36,723 bases of DNA from positions 1 through 36,723 of the forward strand of contig WTXG01000326.1 in NCBI GenBank assembly GCA_022496185.1. The letters run 5' to 3'. This document shows, one piece after another, positions 19,444 to 29,123 of this stretch; within the stretch, counting starts at the first letter, position 1; each line of letters starts with the position of its first letter. The notes below the pieces were generated by a model. It did no database searches. It was not told the DNA's origin and saw nothing but the letters and a program-made list of their open reading frames with translations. This stretch comes from Multifurca ochricompacta. Its lineage: Eukaryota; Basidiomycota; Agaricomycetes; Russulales; Russulaceae. Made by a program: the position numbers and the translations under genes.

Positions 19444-19866
19444 CCAGTCCTCCACAGTCCACTCTCTGTACTTCAAAGCAAAGGCTAAGTGCTTCTTGCA
19501 ATGTACTGCAGAGAGTAGTGGCCTTTTCTTCTTTGTTACAGCCTTAAATGAATGTTGTTTAAGAACCCAGTGCACAGTTTGTGAAGAGGCATGGTTGGGG
19601 ATAATGGAATTGATGTGCTTTGTGGCCTGGACAGCATTGCCAACCTTTCCTGTGGTGATTTGTATCATGATAGCATGTTCAGAGGTAGCAGAGAGCTTGG
19701 AAGGATGACCAAAATGAGGTGACTGATGGTTGGGAAGGAGGGTTCTGAGTGCCCTAGAGACTGTGGACTGGCTGAGGCTGAGTCTGGAGGCAATAGTGTC
19801 AGTGGAATGACCTTCAGAGGCCAGAGAGAGCATGTTTTCTTTCTGAGCAGAGGAGGTGGGGTGCAT
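19444..19866 (-). pseudogene. Truncated Tc1/mariner transposase, right arm (inverted copy)
   Basis: Same protein start as the left arm, on the minus strand. The visible amino-acid differences are one Ser/Pro change in the KKR(S/P)LLS block and a changed stretch at the junction (KYREWTVEDW instead of KYQNWTMEDW). It ends at the loop before the catalytic core. The two arms read toward each other, so transcription through either arm produces self-complementary RNA. Confidence 0.85.
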
Positions 19867-20230
19867 TGGGAAATTATAATATTCTGGGAATGTAAACCAT
19901 GGTTAAATAGCTCTATTCCAGGTCCCATCAATATTAAGATAACTATGGTAACCATATATTAAGGATTGGTTGCTGTACATTTGGTGGAGCATCAGATTCT
20001 GATATTTCTGATACCCCCTCACAAAACTGAGTCAATGAGTCCCCAATTTGAAATGGGCATAGCTTCACAGGTTTTGATCAGAATTACATAATTATTGTTG
20101 CATTACATAACCCTTATCATGTACCTTTTATGGTCTACCAAGACTTTGTTTATATTTGTTTTGGCTGATGAAATATTCAACAAACAGTGCAAAAGTGCAA
20201 AACATTGACTCAGTTTTGTGAGGCACTGTA

Positions 20231-20325
20231 GTACATGTATTGTAGATACTGTATACAGACCTGGTGGTCCCATTGCATACAACTCAGGCTCTTCTATGTT
20301 TGGGAGCTTGGATGAAGGCAGGTTA
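20231..20325. other. Short spacer between the Tc1 element and the Gyp2 LTR
   Basis: 95 bases, no CpG, no feature recognised. Confidence 0.4.
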
Positions 20326-20898
20326 TGTTACAACTCACTGTCAACTGCCTGGACAGTGGGTTGTATGTGAGGGGAAAGGATTTGGAAGTGGGCAAAGGAT
20401 GAGAGTGAGGGTGAAAGTGCAGGAAGATGAAGTGAACAGCTCAAGGCAAAGGGATGAGAAGCCTTCCACAAGGTGGGGCTAATCTCCTAGGTAATCAGGA
20501 ACCAGATCACAAGTGGACAGTCTGGAGCTGTCCATTCTATTCCAAAAGGGTTTATATATGTAATTACAACTGGGATTTTGGTCTGTGCACTACTTTAGGG
20601 GAGGTTAACTTCACTTTAACTCCCCACTGATCCACCAATGAGAATAGCCCCACTTTTGGGCTTAGAAATCTGCAGTCTGCAGTCCACAGTTTGTGGATTG
20701 CTGTTTAGGCATTGTGGGGTTCTGTTAGTACTCTTCCCACAGGTCTCCAATTTGGCAGGAGTCTGGCCCTGGTCTGGACCAGCTCTTCTCTGGTCTTAAT
20801 CTAGGGTTATCTTTGTCTTTGAGGGTTCTGCAAGGTCTCTGGGAGCATTCAGGAATTTCCAGGGGGGCAGGAGGTCTCTAGGGTGTCAGTTCATGACA
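20326..20898 (-). repeat. Gyp2 3' LTR
   Basis: 573 bp, plus strand TGTTACAACTC...TTCATGACA. The minus strand has a TATATAAA box around 20550-20558. It directly follows the purine tract downstream of pol. It contains no CpG. Confidence 0.7.
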
Positions 20899-20915
20899 CT
20901 ATCCCCTCTTTAGGG
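20899..20915 (-). promoter_or_regulatory. Gyp2 polypurine tract
   Basis: Minus strand CCCTAAAGAGGGGATAG abuts the LTR start TGTCATGAAC; expected plus-strand priming site. Confidence 0.6.
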
Positions 20916-20939
20916 CCTTGCTGTGCCACAGCAAGTTTG

Positions 20940-22436
20940 TCAGAGGTTTGGGGGTCTAGGCAGGGTGGGGTGTTGATGATGGAAGTCTTGAAGCAGGGTC
21001 ATGGCATTCTTTATTTCTGTGAAGGGGACCCAAGAGTTTTCTGAGGCAGGGTAGCCTTTCCATTTGATGAGGTAACGGATGCCTTTTCTGTTAGGGGTGT
21101 GAGCAGACTGTAAGATGGTCTCTATCTCATAATGGTCTTCTTCCCCATTTACAAGTTCTGGTGGTGGTTGAGTGAAGTTGGGTCCATGGACTGGGGTTTC
21201 TTCGTAATGGGACAGGAGAGAGTTGTGAAAGACTGGGTGGATGTGCCATGACTTAGGGAGTTCAAGCTTGCAGTTAACAGGGCCAGAGTGTATGACTTTA
21301 AAAGGACCATGGCGTCAGGGGCTGAGTTTGGCTTTTGGGTGAGTGGTGTGTATATTTGTCCCTTCCAACCAAACCAGCTCTCCTGTTTTGAAAGCATGGA
21401 GGGGTCCATCTGGTCTTGACTGTTTCATGAGTTCTGCAGCCACCTGGAGGGCAGCAGCTACTTCACTACGGATAGTTTCTAGGGTGTGGAGTCTTTCTTC
21501 AACTGACAGGATAGGGGTGGCAAAATGGAGTGGGGGAATAAACTCTGGTTGGAAGCCATACCAGATTTCAAAGGGAGATCTTTTAGTAGCACTGTGAGTT
21601 CTAGCATTGTGGGCAAACTCCATAAAGGGGATCAGTTCTGCCCAGTCATCTTGTTGGGAGTTGCAAAAGACATGGAGGTATTGTTCCAGTTCTTGGTTGA
21701 CTTGTTCAGTCTCTCCATTGGTCTGGGGGTGGTAGGCAGTGCTTAGGGATGATTGTACTCCTAACTTGCTCCACATTTCCTTCATGACTTTGGATGCAAA
21801 TTGGGGGCCTCAATCAGAGATGACTTGGTCTGGGAGGCCAGTGCATCTCCATACATGTTCAAGGAATAGTTTGGAGGTTTCTGGAGTGGTGATATCTTTG
21901 GTGCAAGGAACAATGATGGTGGCTTTGCTGAACCAGTCCACCACCACAAATAGGGAGTTGTATGACTGAGACAGGGGTAAGTCTGTGATAAAGTCCATGG
22001 TGATTGTTCCCCATACTCAAGCTGGAACTTGGTTGGGTTGCAAAGGGATGGGTAGTCAAGGTCGAACTTTGGTTTCTTGGCAGGTGGCACATCCATCCAC
22101 ATATTCTTTGACAAAGGAGGACATCCCTGGCCACCAAAACTCTTGTGATACTAGTTCATAGGTCTTCCATCTGCCTGGATGTCCTGTGGCAATGGAGTCA
22201 TGATGTAACTTTACAATGTCTCTTCGTAGTTCTTGGGATTTGGGGATGTAGACTTGGCCTTTATGTAGGATTAGGCCATTCTCTAGGTTCCAGTCCTCCA
22301 GTCCTTTGGTGAGGGAGCATGGACCATTGTGCAAGATAGTGGTCAGGGCTTGGGTGACTTCATCATCATGGTCTTGGCAGTCTTTGATTCTGTGGTGTAA
22401 GGTGGAGTCATGAGTTGTTGTGACTGTGGTTTTCAT
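20940..22436 (-). pseudogene. Gyp2 integrase and chromodomain
   Basis: Zinc-binding HHCC (LHHDSIATGHPGR...CATCQ) at about 22080-22240. DDE core: TMDFITDLP with the Asp, the ISD-stop-GPQF block at about 21800-21820, and Glu in NGETEQVNQELEQYL near 21670-21700. A GPF/Y-like block (RHGPFKV) follows, then a chromodomain (YLIKWKGYPASENSW) near 21030-21100 in the context YEIETIL. The frame ends at TGA 20940-20942. Internal TGAs after KVRP, PA, VISD and LSP stand where arginine is expected. A frame change is seen near 22050. Non-functional relic. Confidence 0.87.
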
Positions 22437-23850
22437 GGCCTGAATGCAAAAAAACTTAGAGTCCAGGAGTATGCATTCATCATTATCATGCTCTATTCCC
22501 TCTTTATGGTCTGGATGCTGGGACAGAGCATCAGATTTGTTGAAAGAGCCAGGTTTGTGAACAATGGTGAAGTTGTACCGAGACAGTTCAAGGGCCCACT
22601 GTGCTTGGTGGTGGGAGAGTTTTGCTTGGAGCAGAAGTAAGTCAGGTTGTTGTGGTCAGTCCACACCTCAAAGGGAAGGGCTGCACCCTCAAGGTAGTGT
22701 CTCCAGGTGTCCAGAGCATGAACAATGGCAAGAAGTTCTTTGTCATGGATGTTGTAGTTGTGTTCAGCATCCAGCATGGACTTGGATAGGAAAGCAAGGG
22801 GGTGGTAGCAATTGAGTTCATCAGGTTGTTCAAGGATAGCACCAATAGCAAAGTCACTGGCATCAGTGATGACATGGAAGGCTTTAGTATGGTCAGGGAG
22901 GGCAAGGACAGGGGCAGTGGTGAAAGCATTCTTTAGGGTGGAAAAGGCAAGGTCATGGTCAGAAGTCCAGAGGAAAGGGGTGTCTTTCTTGGTGAGATCA
23001 TGAAGGGGGTGGGCAATAAGGGAGAAGTCTTTGATAAAACATTGATAGAAGTTACAGAATCCAAGGAAGGCTTGGAGTTGTTTCAGGGTGCATGGGGGAG
23101 GCCATTTCATAATACCTTCCAATTTAGCAGGGTCCATCTGGACACAGTCAGCTGTGATGACTAGGCCAAGGTAGTCAATGGTTGTTTGAGCAAAGGTACA
23201 TTTCTCAGGCTTTAGATATAAGTCAAACTGTTGGAGGCATTGGAGGACTTGGTGAGTAAGTGTTCTGTGGTGTTCCATGGTGTCTGTAAATATCAAGATG
23301 TCATCCATATAGATGACAACATGGTTGGTGGCAAGGAGATCTTTGAAGGCTCTATTCATGAAGGCTTGGAATGTGGCAGGGGAGTTACAGAGTCCAAAGA
23401 ACATGACAAGGGGTTCAAAGAGACCTCAGTTGGTCTTAAAGGTGGCTTTCCATTCATCTCCTTCTTTGATGCGGATATTGTTATATCCCCAGCAGATATC
23501 AAACTTGGTGAAGTAGCAAGCATGGTGAGTTTGTCAATGAGTTCTGGGATCAAGGGTAGGGGGTAGGCATTCTTTACTGTGATTTCATTCAAGGCTCAAT
23601 AATCTTGGACAGGACATAGTTTTCCATCCTTCTTTTTCACAAAGAAGAAGGGGCTAGCAATGGGGGACTTGGATTCTCTGATGTATCCCTTGGCAAGGTG
23701 GTCATTTAAGAAAACGTCCAGGGCTTTCTGTTCTTCAGGGGTGAGCTTGTAGATGCCACAGTCTCACACTTTGGCATCTGGTTTGAGTTCTATGGCATGG
23801 TCCCATGGTTGGTGCTGTGGCAAACATTGAGAGGCTTTCTCTTCAAAGAT
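22437..23850 (-). pseudogene. Gyp2 reverse transcriptase and RNase H
   Basis: [22 protein letters not shown] block (about 23640-23710), QDY-stop-ALNEIT, WGYNN, then LFEPLVMFFGLCNSPATFQ and catalytic YMDD at 23300-23311. RNase H: FHVITDASDFAIGAILEQ (catalytic Asp, about 22840-22880) and KELLAIVHALDTWRHYLEGA. The long uninterrupted part is 22493-23404 (303 codons). TGAs occur after KV, QDY and KTN at expected arginine positions. The expected RWGYNN arginine is Cys, as in Gyp1. Confidence 0.88.
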
Positions 23851-24548
23851 AGATCAGTATGCAAGGTATTCAGGAGGGAGTTGTTCTTCTAAGGATGTAG
23901 GGGTCTTTACTTGATCTGCAGCAATCTGAGTAGACATGGTGGTCTTGGCACAGATGTGGATGATGAATTTGGGAGGTACTTCTTCTGGAGTGATTATGGG
24001 GTGATCTGTGATGAGGGCTGCAAAGGTTTCTGCTGCTACTATGAGTGTTTGGTCCATCAGGGGTTTCACTGTGATTGTAGATAGAGTAGGGCGAGAGGGG
24101 TGTGTTGAAGCAAAGGTCAGAGGGGTCATGGTAAGGGTGCAGGATGTGGGGCAGTGTTTCAAGGTCAGAGTGTTGTCTTTCCAGTTTACTTCTGGGTTGT
24201 GGCAACATAGCCAGTCAGTTCCTAAGATAATGTCATGGTCCCCTATATTAGTGACATAGAACTCTGCAAGTTCTTCATGGTATTGGTCTTGGAGGGATAG
24301 TCATAGGATTTGGGTTGTGGTGTGGTAAATGGCTCCATTAGCATTACTAGTTCCATCCACATTCTTGACTTGGAGAGGCTTGGCAAGGGTGCTCAAGGTT
24401 AGGTGATGTGCTTTGGCATAGTCTTGGTGGATTATTAATCCTTCTGCCCCACTATCTACTAGGGCATGCGCACTGATTTTCTTCCTAGTGTTTCATCCAA
24501 TGAGTTCTGCTTTGAGCACAATAGAAGGTGATCTAGCATTTCTAGTCA
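23851..24548 (-). pseudogene. Gyp2 aspartic protease
   Basis: Active-site block ALVDSGAEGLIIHQDYAK lies at about 24420-24475, and the flap/C-terminal motif GDHDIILGTDWL near 24205-24245. TGAs after ELIG and after QIL fall at expected arginines. The upstream gag reading frame resumes at 26019 on the other side of the 24557-26010 insertion. The linker to RT (24190-23850) is proline/threonine-rich and frame-shifted. Confidence 0.8.
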
Positions 24549-24556
24549 CTAACAAG

Positions 24557-26010
24557 TAGAGATCAGCAAGGGTTTTCATACCCGTGCGGGTAAGTGCTGC
24601 AGGTTTTGACGGGTACGGGTACAGGTATACAACTCCCAACCTGCCAGAAACCCGTACCCGCACAGCGGGTTTGGCAGGTATAAGTGGCCATCAGTCATTG
24701 ACAAGATCAGCAGAAATTTAATGATAAAATACATTTGTAGCAAACAAATGACTATATTTTATTTAATGTATGCTACAGGGTTTTTGTAAATATGTTCTAG
24801 TGTTATCCTATGAAATATCAAAGCAGATCAACGGTGCGATGTAAAATAAAAGTGTTATCAGTGATCCACTCTCTTGAAAATCATGATGCAACTGTTTTAT
24901 TAACATGCGATCAATTCTGCCGGTCTGGCACTATCTAAAATACACTCTAGACTACTTTAGACTATTCTATAATCTAATTATCAAATTAGTTTACTGAAAC
25001 AAGGCCCGCGTGTATCTACAGGCTGCATAGGGCAGCGACTACATTGGACCAGCATATTGGTCTGATCTCCTTCCTATTAAGGAAGGTTGACTTAACAATC
25101 GCGGCTGCGATTTTCCATTGGTCTGACATGATTGTGATCACGCATAGATAACACAACAGAAACGCGTTCACAAATTAATTAGATACATAGAATATACATC
25201 TAAGATCTGACATATGATCAAATCACATCATTAAACGAGATAACAAGATAATGCGTTCGTTTAATCTAGTAGCTGATATAGTACATCTAAAGTACAAGCC
25301 TGCGCCATGCCTGCGCCATGCCTGTTCCACAAAATAAAATAAAATAAGAATGTAAATAAAGAATCAAATTAATCTTCTGAACATAAATCAGCAATTATTG
25401 AGGGATCCTGAGTAGCCACAAATGAACGCGTTGTATCCAAGTGTGTATCTCCCAGACCGGGATGGTCCGGGCTGATTGTCCGAAATGCGCAATGCAACCA
25501 AAGAACTTGCACACGTTTCATTTTATGGGTAACCTGGGTATCAAAACAAATATCCAGGGGTTACCCCTGCCAATCACTATACATTTGTCAATTATTTTTG
25601 CATTCTGTGTGGTTATCTGACAGGCTTTTCATTCAATGTTCTATTACATCCTATCTAATCATCTCTGTATATTGGGGTGGATTTTAGTTGTGCTTGTATA
25701 GAATTGAGACCAGAATAATAAAATAAAAATGGAATAATGAATTATCTTAATCTTCTGAGCATAAAACAAGAGTCATTGAGGGATCTTAAGCAGCCATAAA
25801 TGAACGCGTTGTGTATCTCCTTGGTCCAGGATGGCCTGGGCCAGATATCCGAAATGCACAATGCAAGTAAAGAACTTGCACGCGTTTAACACAGGCAACC
25901 TGCAGGTGACCCATGGGTAACCCACGGGTTACCCATACCCGTAGTGACGGGTACGGGTATGGGTACGGGTACCAATGAAGATACCCGGGGGTTACCCCTG
26001 CTATTCACTA
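24557..26010 (+). mobile_element. NA-A: non-autonomous hAT-type element, copy 1
   Basis: 1,454 bp flanked by a perfect 8-bp duplication CTAACAAG (24549-24556 and 26011-26018), inserted between Gyp2 gag and protease. The left end starts TAGAGATCAGCAAGGG; the right end, read inward, TAGTGAATAGCAGGGG. Both ends have subterminal GGGTA/TACCC words. There is no coding frame. Inside, a unit (AATCTTCTGA...GAGGGATC...GAACGCGTT...GAAATGCGCAATGCAA...AACTTGCAC) occurs twice (about 25330-25520 and 25700-25890), and an internal terminus-like CCCCTGCCAATCACTA at about 25578-25593 suggests a duplicated right end. It retains many CpGs, so it is younger than NA-B. Confidence 0.85.
25083..25330 (+). repeat. Segment unique to NA-A, related to the hAT gene 3' flank
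   Basis: Absent from NA-B, where the left border CCTATTAAGGAAGGTTGACTTA is followed directly by sequence leading to the AATAAAAT unit. It aligns in reverse complement with 8570-8880. It ends in a short direct repeat GCGCCATGCCT (two copies, about 25301-25322). Confidence 0.5.
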
Positions 26011-26018
26011 CTAACAAG

Positions 26019-27729
26019 GATACATGCTCAAAACCAAGGTTATCTAGGACTGCAGAGCAGCTCATACAAGGAACACTGGGGGTACAAGAAGTCCTCACAG
26101 ACAGTGCAGCTGTAGGATGTGTTAAAAATCCGAAGGTCCATCTTTGTCCATCATGTATGGTACTGGATCTTCATAGCTCTTGGTGGCAGATACTGAGAGG
26201 TAGTCAGGGGGAGGTCATGGTGCTTGGGGGGTGTTTCTTCTGATGCCAGGGCTCTTACTGGGGTAGGGTGAGGAGGTCCTTGACCTTGGATGGCTCTGGT
26301 CTTGCTGTGACATTGATTGGCGATGTGATTAGGCTTCCCACAATAGAAGCAAAGCTTATTTTCTCATTGATACTTCTTTTCTTCTGGGGTTAACTTGGTA
26401 GTGCATGGAGGGGTGCTAGGGTTTCTGGGCTGGGAAGAGGCAACAAGGTTGACTTGGGCTTCTGGGTTGTCAGTGGTAGCTTCTCCAATGTGCAGATGGG
26501 GGGCTGAGGCTTGGTGGTCTTGCCATAAAGCTGCCATGCTGCATCAAATTCTCTGGCTTTAGTGACAAGATCATGGAGTGTGGTGGGCTGGGGGATAGTC
26601 CAAGAAGTTTCTGCCCCAGACCCTGATTGATCATGCTTCAGAAGGCATATATCTTGGTATTCTCATCCACTGTAGCATGAGTAGCATGGGTGGACCATTC
26701 TTGGTACCAGTCATTGAAGGGGCAAGTACCTTGGCAGATTTCATACATGGCTTTGGTGGACAAGAGGCAAATTTCTACTGGGATGAACTGTTTCTCAAAG
26801 TCAATTCTGAAGTGGTCCCAAGTCCCAAAGGAAGGGGGGTTGGCTTGGAGTGCAGTGTTGGTGTGGTCTCTGGCCCATTCTCCTGCTGGTGTATCAAGTT
26901 TAAAGTGGGTGAGCGCTGCAGAGACTCATCCACTCTCATCAGTGAAGGCTCCTTCATTTAGGTAGTAGTAGTTGGCTAGTTGGGACCAGAAGCATTCTGC
27001 TTTAGAGGCTTGACCATCAAAGGATTCTGGGGGTGATCCCAGGATCTTCCTGCTGGAGGCAGTAGCAGTGCTCATGATGTTTAGGGGTGTTGGTGTCTTG
27101 GGAGGATGTGAGGCTATGACAGTAGTGGTGGAGGCAAGGGATATTGATGGGAGAGTAGGAGGGGTTCTAAGAGTGATAGCACAGAGGGATTGTTCTACAG
27201 CTTCAAGGGACTGGGATACTTCTTCTTTGTCAGAGGTGATGGAGGCAACAGGGAATTGAACATGGTGGTTATTAAGATAAACCCAGGCTTTATGGGTGTT
27301 GGACCAATGGACTTCCTTTCTGTTGTATGTTCCATAAAATGTGTGAGAGTCAAGATTGCTGATGAGGTCGATGTTAGGGAAATTACTGAGGTATTCTTTT
27401 GCAAGAAGGATGTGACTGTCTCAGAGGCATCTCCAGTCAGTTCCAAGAGTCTGAGTATAGTAGTTTTCTTCTTTCCAGGTAGCAACAAAAGCACTGTTGT
27501 TGTAGTCAAAGACAGGATGGGTAAAGCCAAAGGGGACCTGAGCTAGTTCTCCAGCAGTGAGAGGTCATTCTGAGGTCATTCAGAGCGGGTACTAAGATGG
27601 TATGTAGTCCACCCTTGGGCATTCCAGGTGTAGTAGACTTGATAGGCTGGACAAAGGATGGCATGGTCTAAATGATAGTTGCAGATGTTTCTGTGGATCC
27701 AGTAATACTCTTCAACTATTCCTGGGGCA
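26019..27729 (-). pseudogene. Gyp2 gag, main part with CCHC knuckle
   Basis: A nucleocapsid box CFYCGKPNHIANQC is encoded near 26319-26360. A Gag core with tryptophan-rich motifs lies between 26560 and 27010, and a Thr/Pro-rich N-terminal part near 27195-27530. A Tyr-rich N-terminal segment (EEYYWIHRN, YTWNAQGW) lies at 27590-27720. It is interrupted by stops and frame changes. It continues across the 27738-30417 insertion into 30426-30671. Confidence 0.75.
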
Positions 27730-28559
27730 GAGATAACTAGTGATTGGCAGGGGTAACCCTGGGGTATCCTCGTTGGTACCCGTACCCATACCCATACCTG
27801 TCACTACGGGTACGGGTAACCCGCAGGTTACCTGTGGGTCACCTGTGAAAACGTGTGCAAGTTCTTTACTTGCATCGCGCATTTCAGATACCTGGCCTGG
27901 GCCTTCCCGGACCAAGAAGATACACAACGCATTCATTTGTGGCTGCTTAAGATCCCTCAATGACTCTTATTTTATGTTCAGAAGATTAAGATAATTCATT
28001 ATTCCATTTTTATTTTATTATTCTGCTTTCAATTTTATACAAGCACAACTAAAATACAGTATGCAGAGATGATTAGATAGGATGTTATAGAACATTGGTG
28101 AAAAGCCTGTCAGATAACCACACAGAATGCAAAATAATTTGATGAACACATAGCAATTTGCAGGGGTAATGTTATGACCCTACTCTTTTTCCTGACCCTG
28201 CACACCATGCCTTATTCTTTGCACCATCCTTGACTTTCCCCTTCTCTGGACCACTCCCTGATGCCCTTGGTATGCTGCCTTGGGACCTTCTTGATGCCTG
28301 TGGCCTGTGTGCCCAGGACCTTACCCTGATGCCTGTGACCTGTTGCTCACAGGACCAACCTCCCTTGCTACCATTTACACCTAACCTGATGGTAGTTCTG
28401 CTGCTATACTGTTGGATGTACATCACCCTTCCTTATTGCCTTGGCTTATGCCTTGGCCAGTACCCCTGTCCCTGTGCTTGACACCCATAGGATCTCTGAC
28501 ACTGTCCCTGCCAAACCTGACTCTGCACACAAGACGACTTTGGCTTGCATTTGCCCCTC

Positions 28560-28720
28560 CAGACCACATGACCTGTAGGCACATGACATGGACTCAAAGC
28601 CATGACCTATCATGTGACCCTTGACCACATGACCTCAGACCATGTGACCCCCTTTGACCATGTGACCTTGGGCTTTGATCATGACCCCTTAGATCATCTG
28701 ACCCATCAGTCACTTGACCC
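28560..28720. repeat. Degenerate CATGTGACC / CACATGACC tandem array
   Basis: About a dozen CATGTGACC, CACATGACC and CCATGTGACC variants in 160 bp within the U3 part of the LTR, upstream of its TATA box. CACATG/CATGTG are E-box-like words, so it could be an enhancer array or a simple minisatellite. Confidence 0.7.
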
Positions 28721-29102
28721 TCTTCTCTGATTCCTGTGGGAGTATTCCCACACTGATCTGACTCCTGTGGGACCTGTCATTTCCCCATTTGCCCCTGACC
28801 CTGGTGGGAATCCTCCCACACTGATATGACTCCTGTGGGGCTGCCCCACATGATTATGCTTCTGATAAGGCTTATCCTTATCATGGACTATATTTGACAT
28901 CTTATCTGCTATTGGATGATAAGGACTCTGACCCTGTTCCTGATTAGCTACAAACCAGACCCCCATACAGTATATAAGACCCTGTAGACAGTTTGTACAC
29001 CCCTAGATTTGACCTCTTGGGCCTTCAGCCTAGAGATCTTAGACCCCAATACATCAGAAGTCTTTTCCCCTTTTTTGCGTCCTTGAGATCCCTGCAGGGA
29101 CC

Positions 29103-29123
29103 CCCATTGCCTCTGGCAATGGG
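29103..29123. other. Perfect 9-bp stem-loop in the LTR leader
   Basis: CCCATTGCC-TCT-GGCAATGGG, about 125 bases downstream of the TATA box. The same stem (loop AGA in reverse complement) is at 36689-36709 in the related LTR although surrounding bases differ, suggesting constraint. Confidence 0.65.

Larger units (their letters stand above)
18607..20228. mobile_element. Fold-back Tc1/mariner element: two 785-bp inverted arms
   Basis: Plus strand CAGTGCCTCACAAAACTGAG at 18607; its mirror ends at 20228; TA dinucleotides flank both ends (18605-18606, 20229-20230), the Tc1/mariner target duplication. Arms 18607-19391 and 19444-20228 are mirror images with no net indel and only a handful of mismatches, mostly close to the 52-bp loop (19392-19443). 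Each arm carries the same 5' part of a Tc1 transposase gene. There is no CG dinucleotide anywhere in the element. Each arm's outer 210 bp contains a second, inverted copy of the terminal 21-mer (18612-18632 versus 18798-18818). Confidence 0.93.

Noticed and set aside
20264..20482. 72-codon plus-strand frame as a small gene
   Set aside because: It lies mostly inside the Gyp2 LTR and has no recognisable motif.
28170..28640. Several 60-85 codon frames as genes
   Set aside because: They overlap on both strands within an LTR with clear boundaries and duplications, and are driven by the repeat composition.
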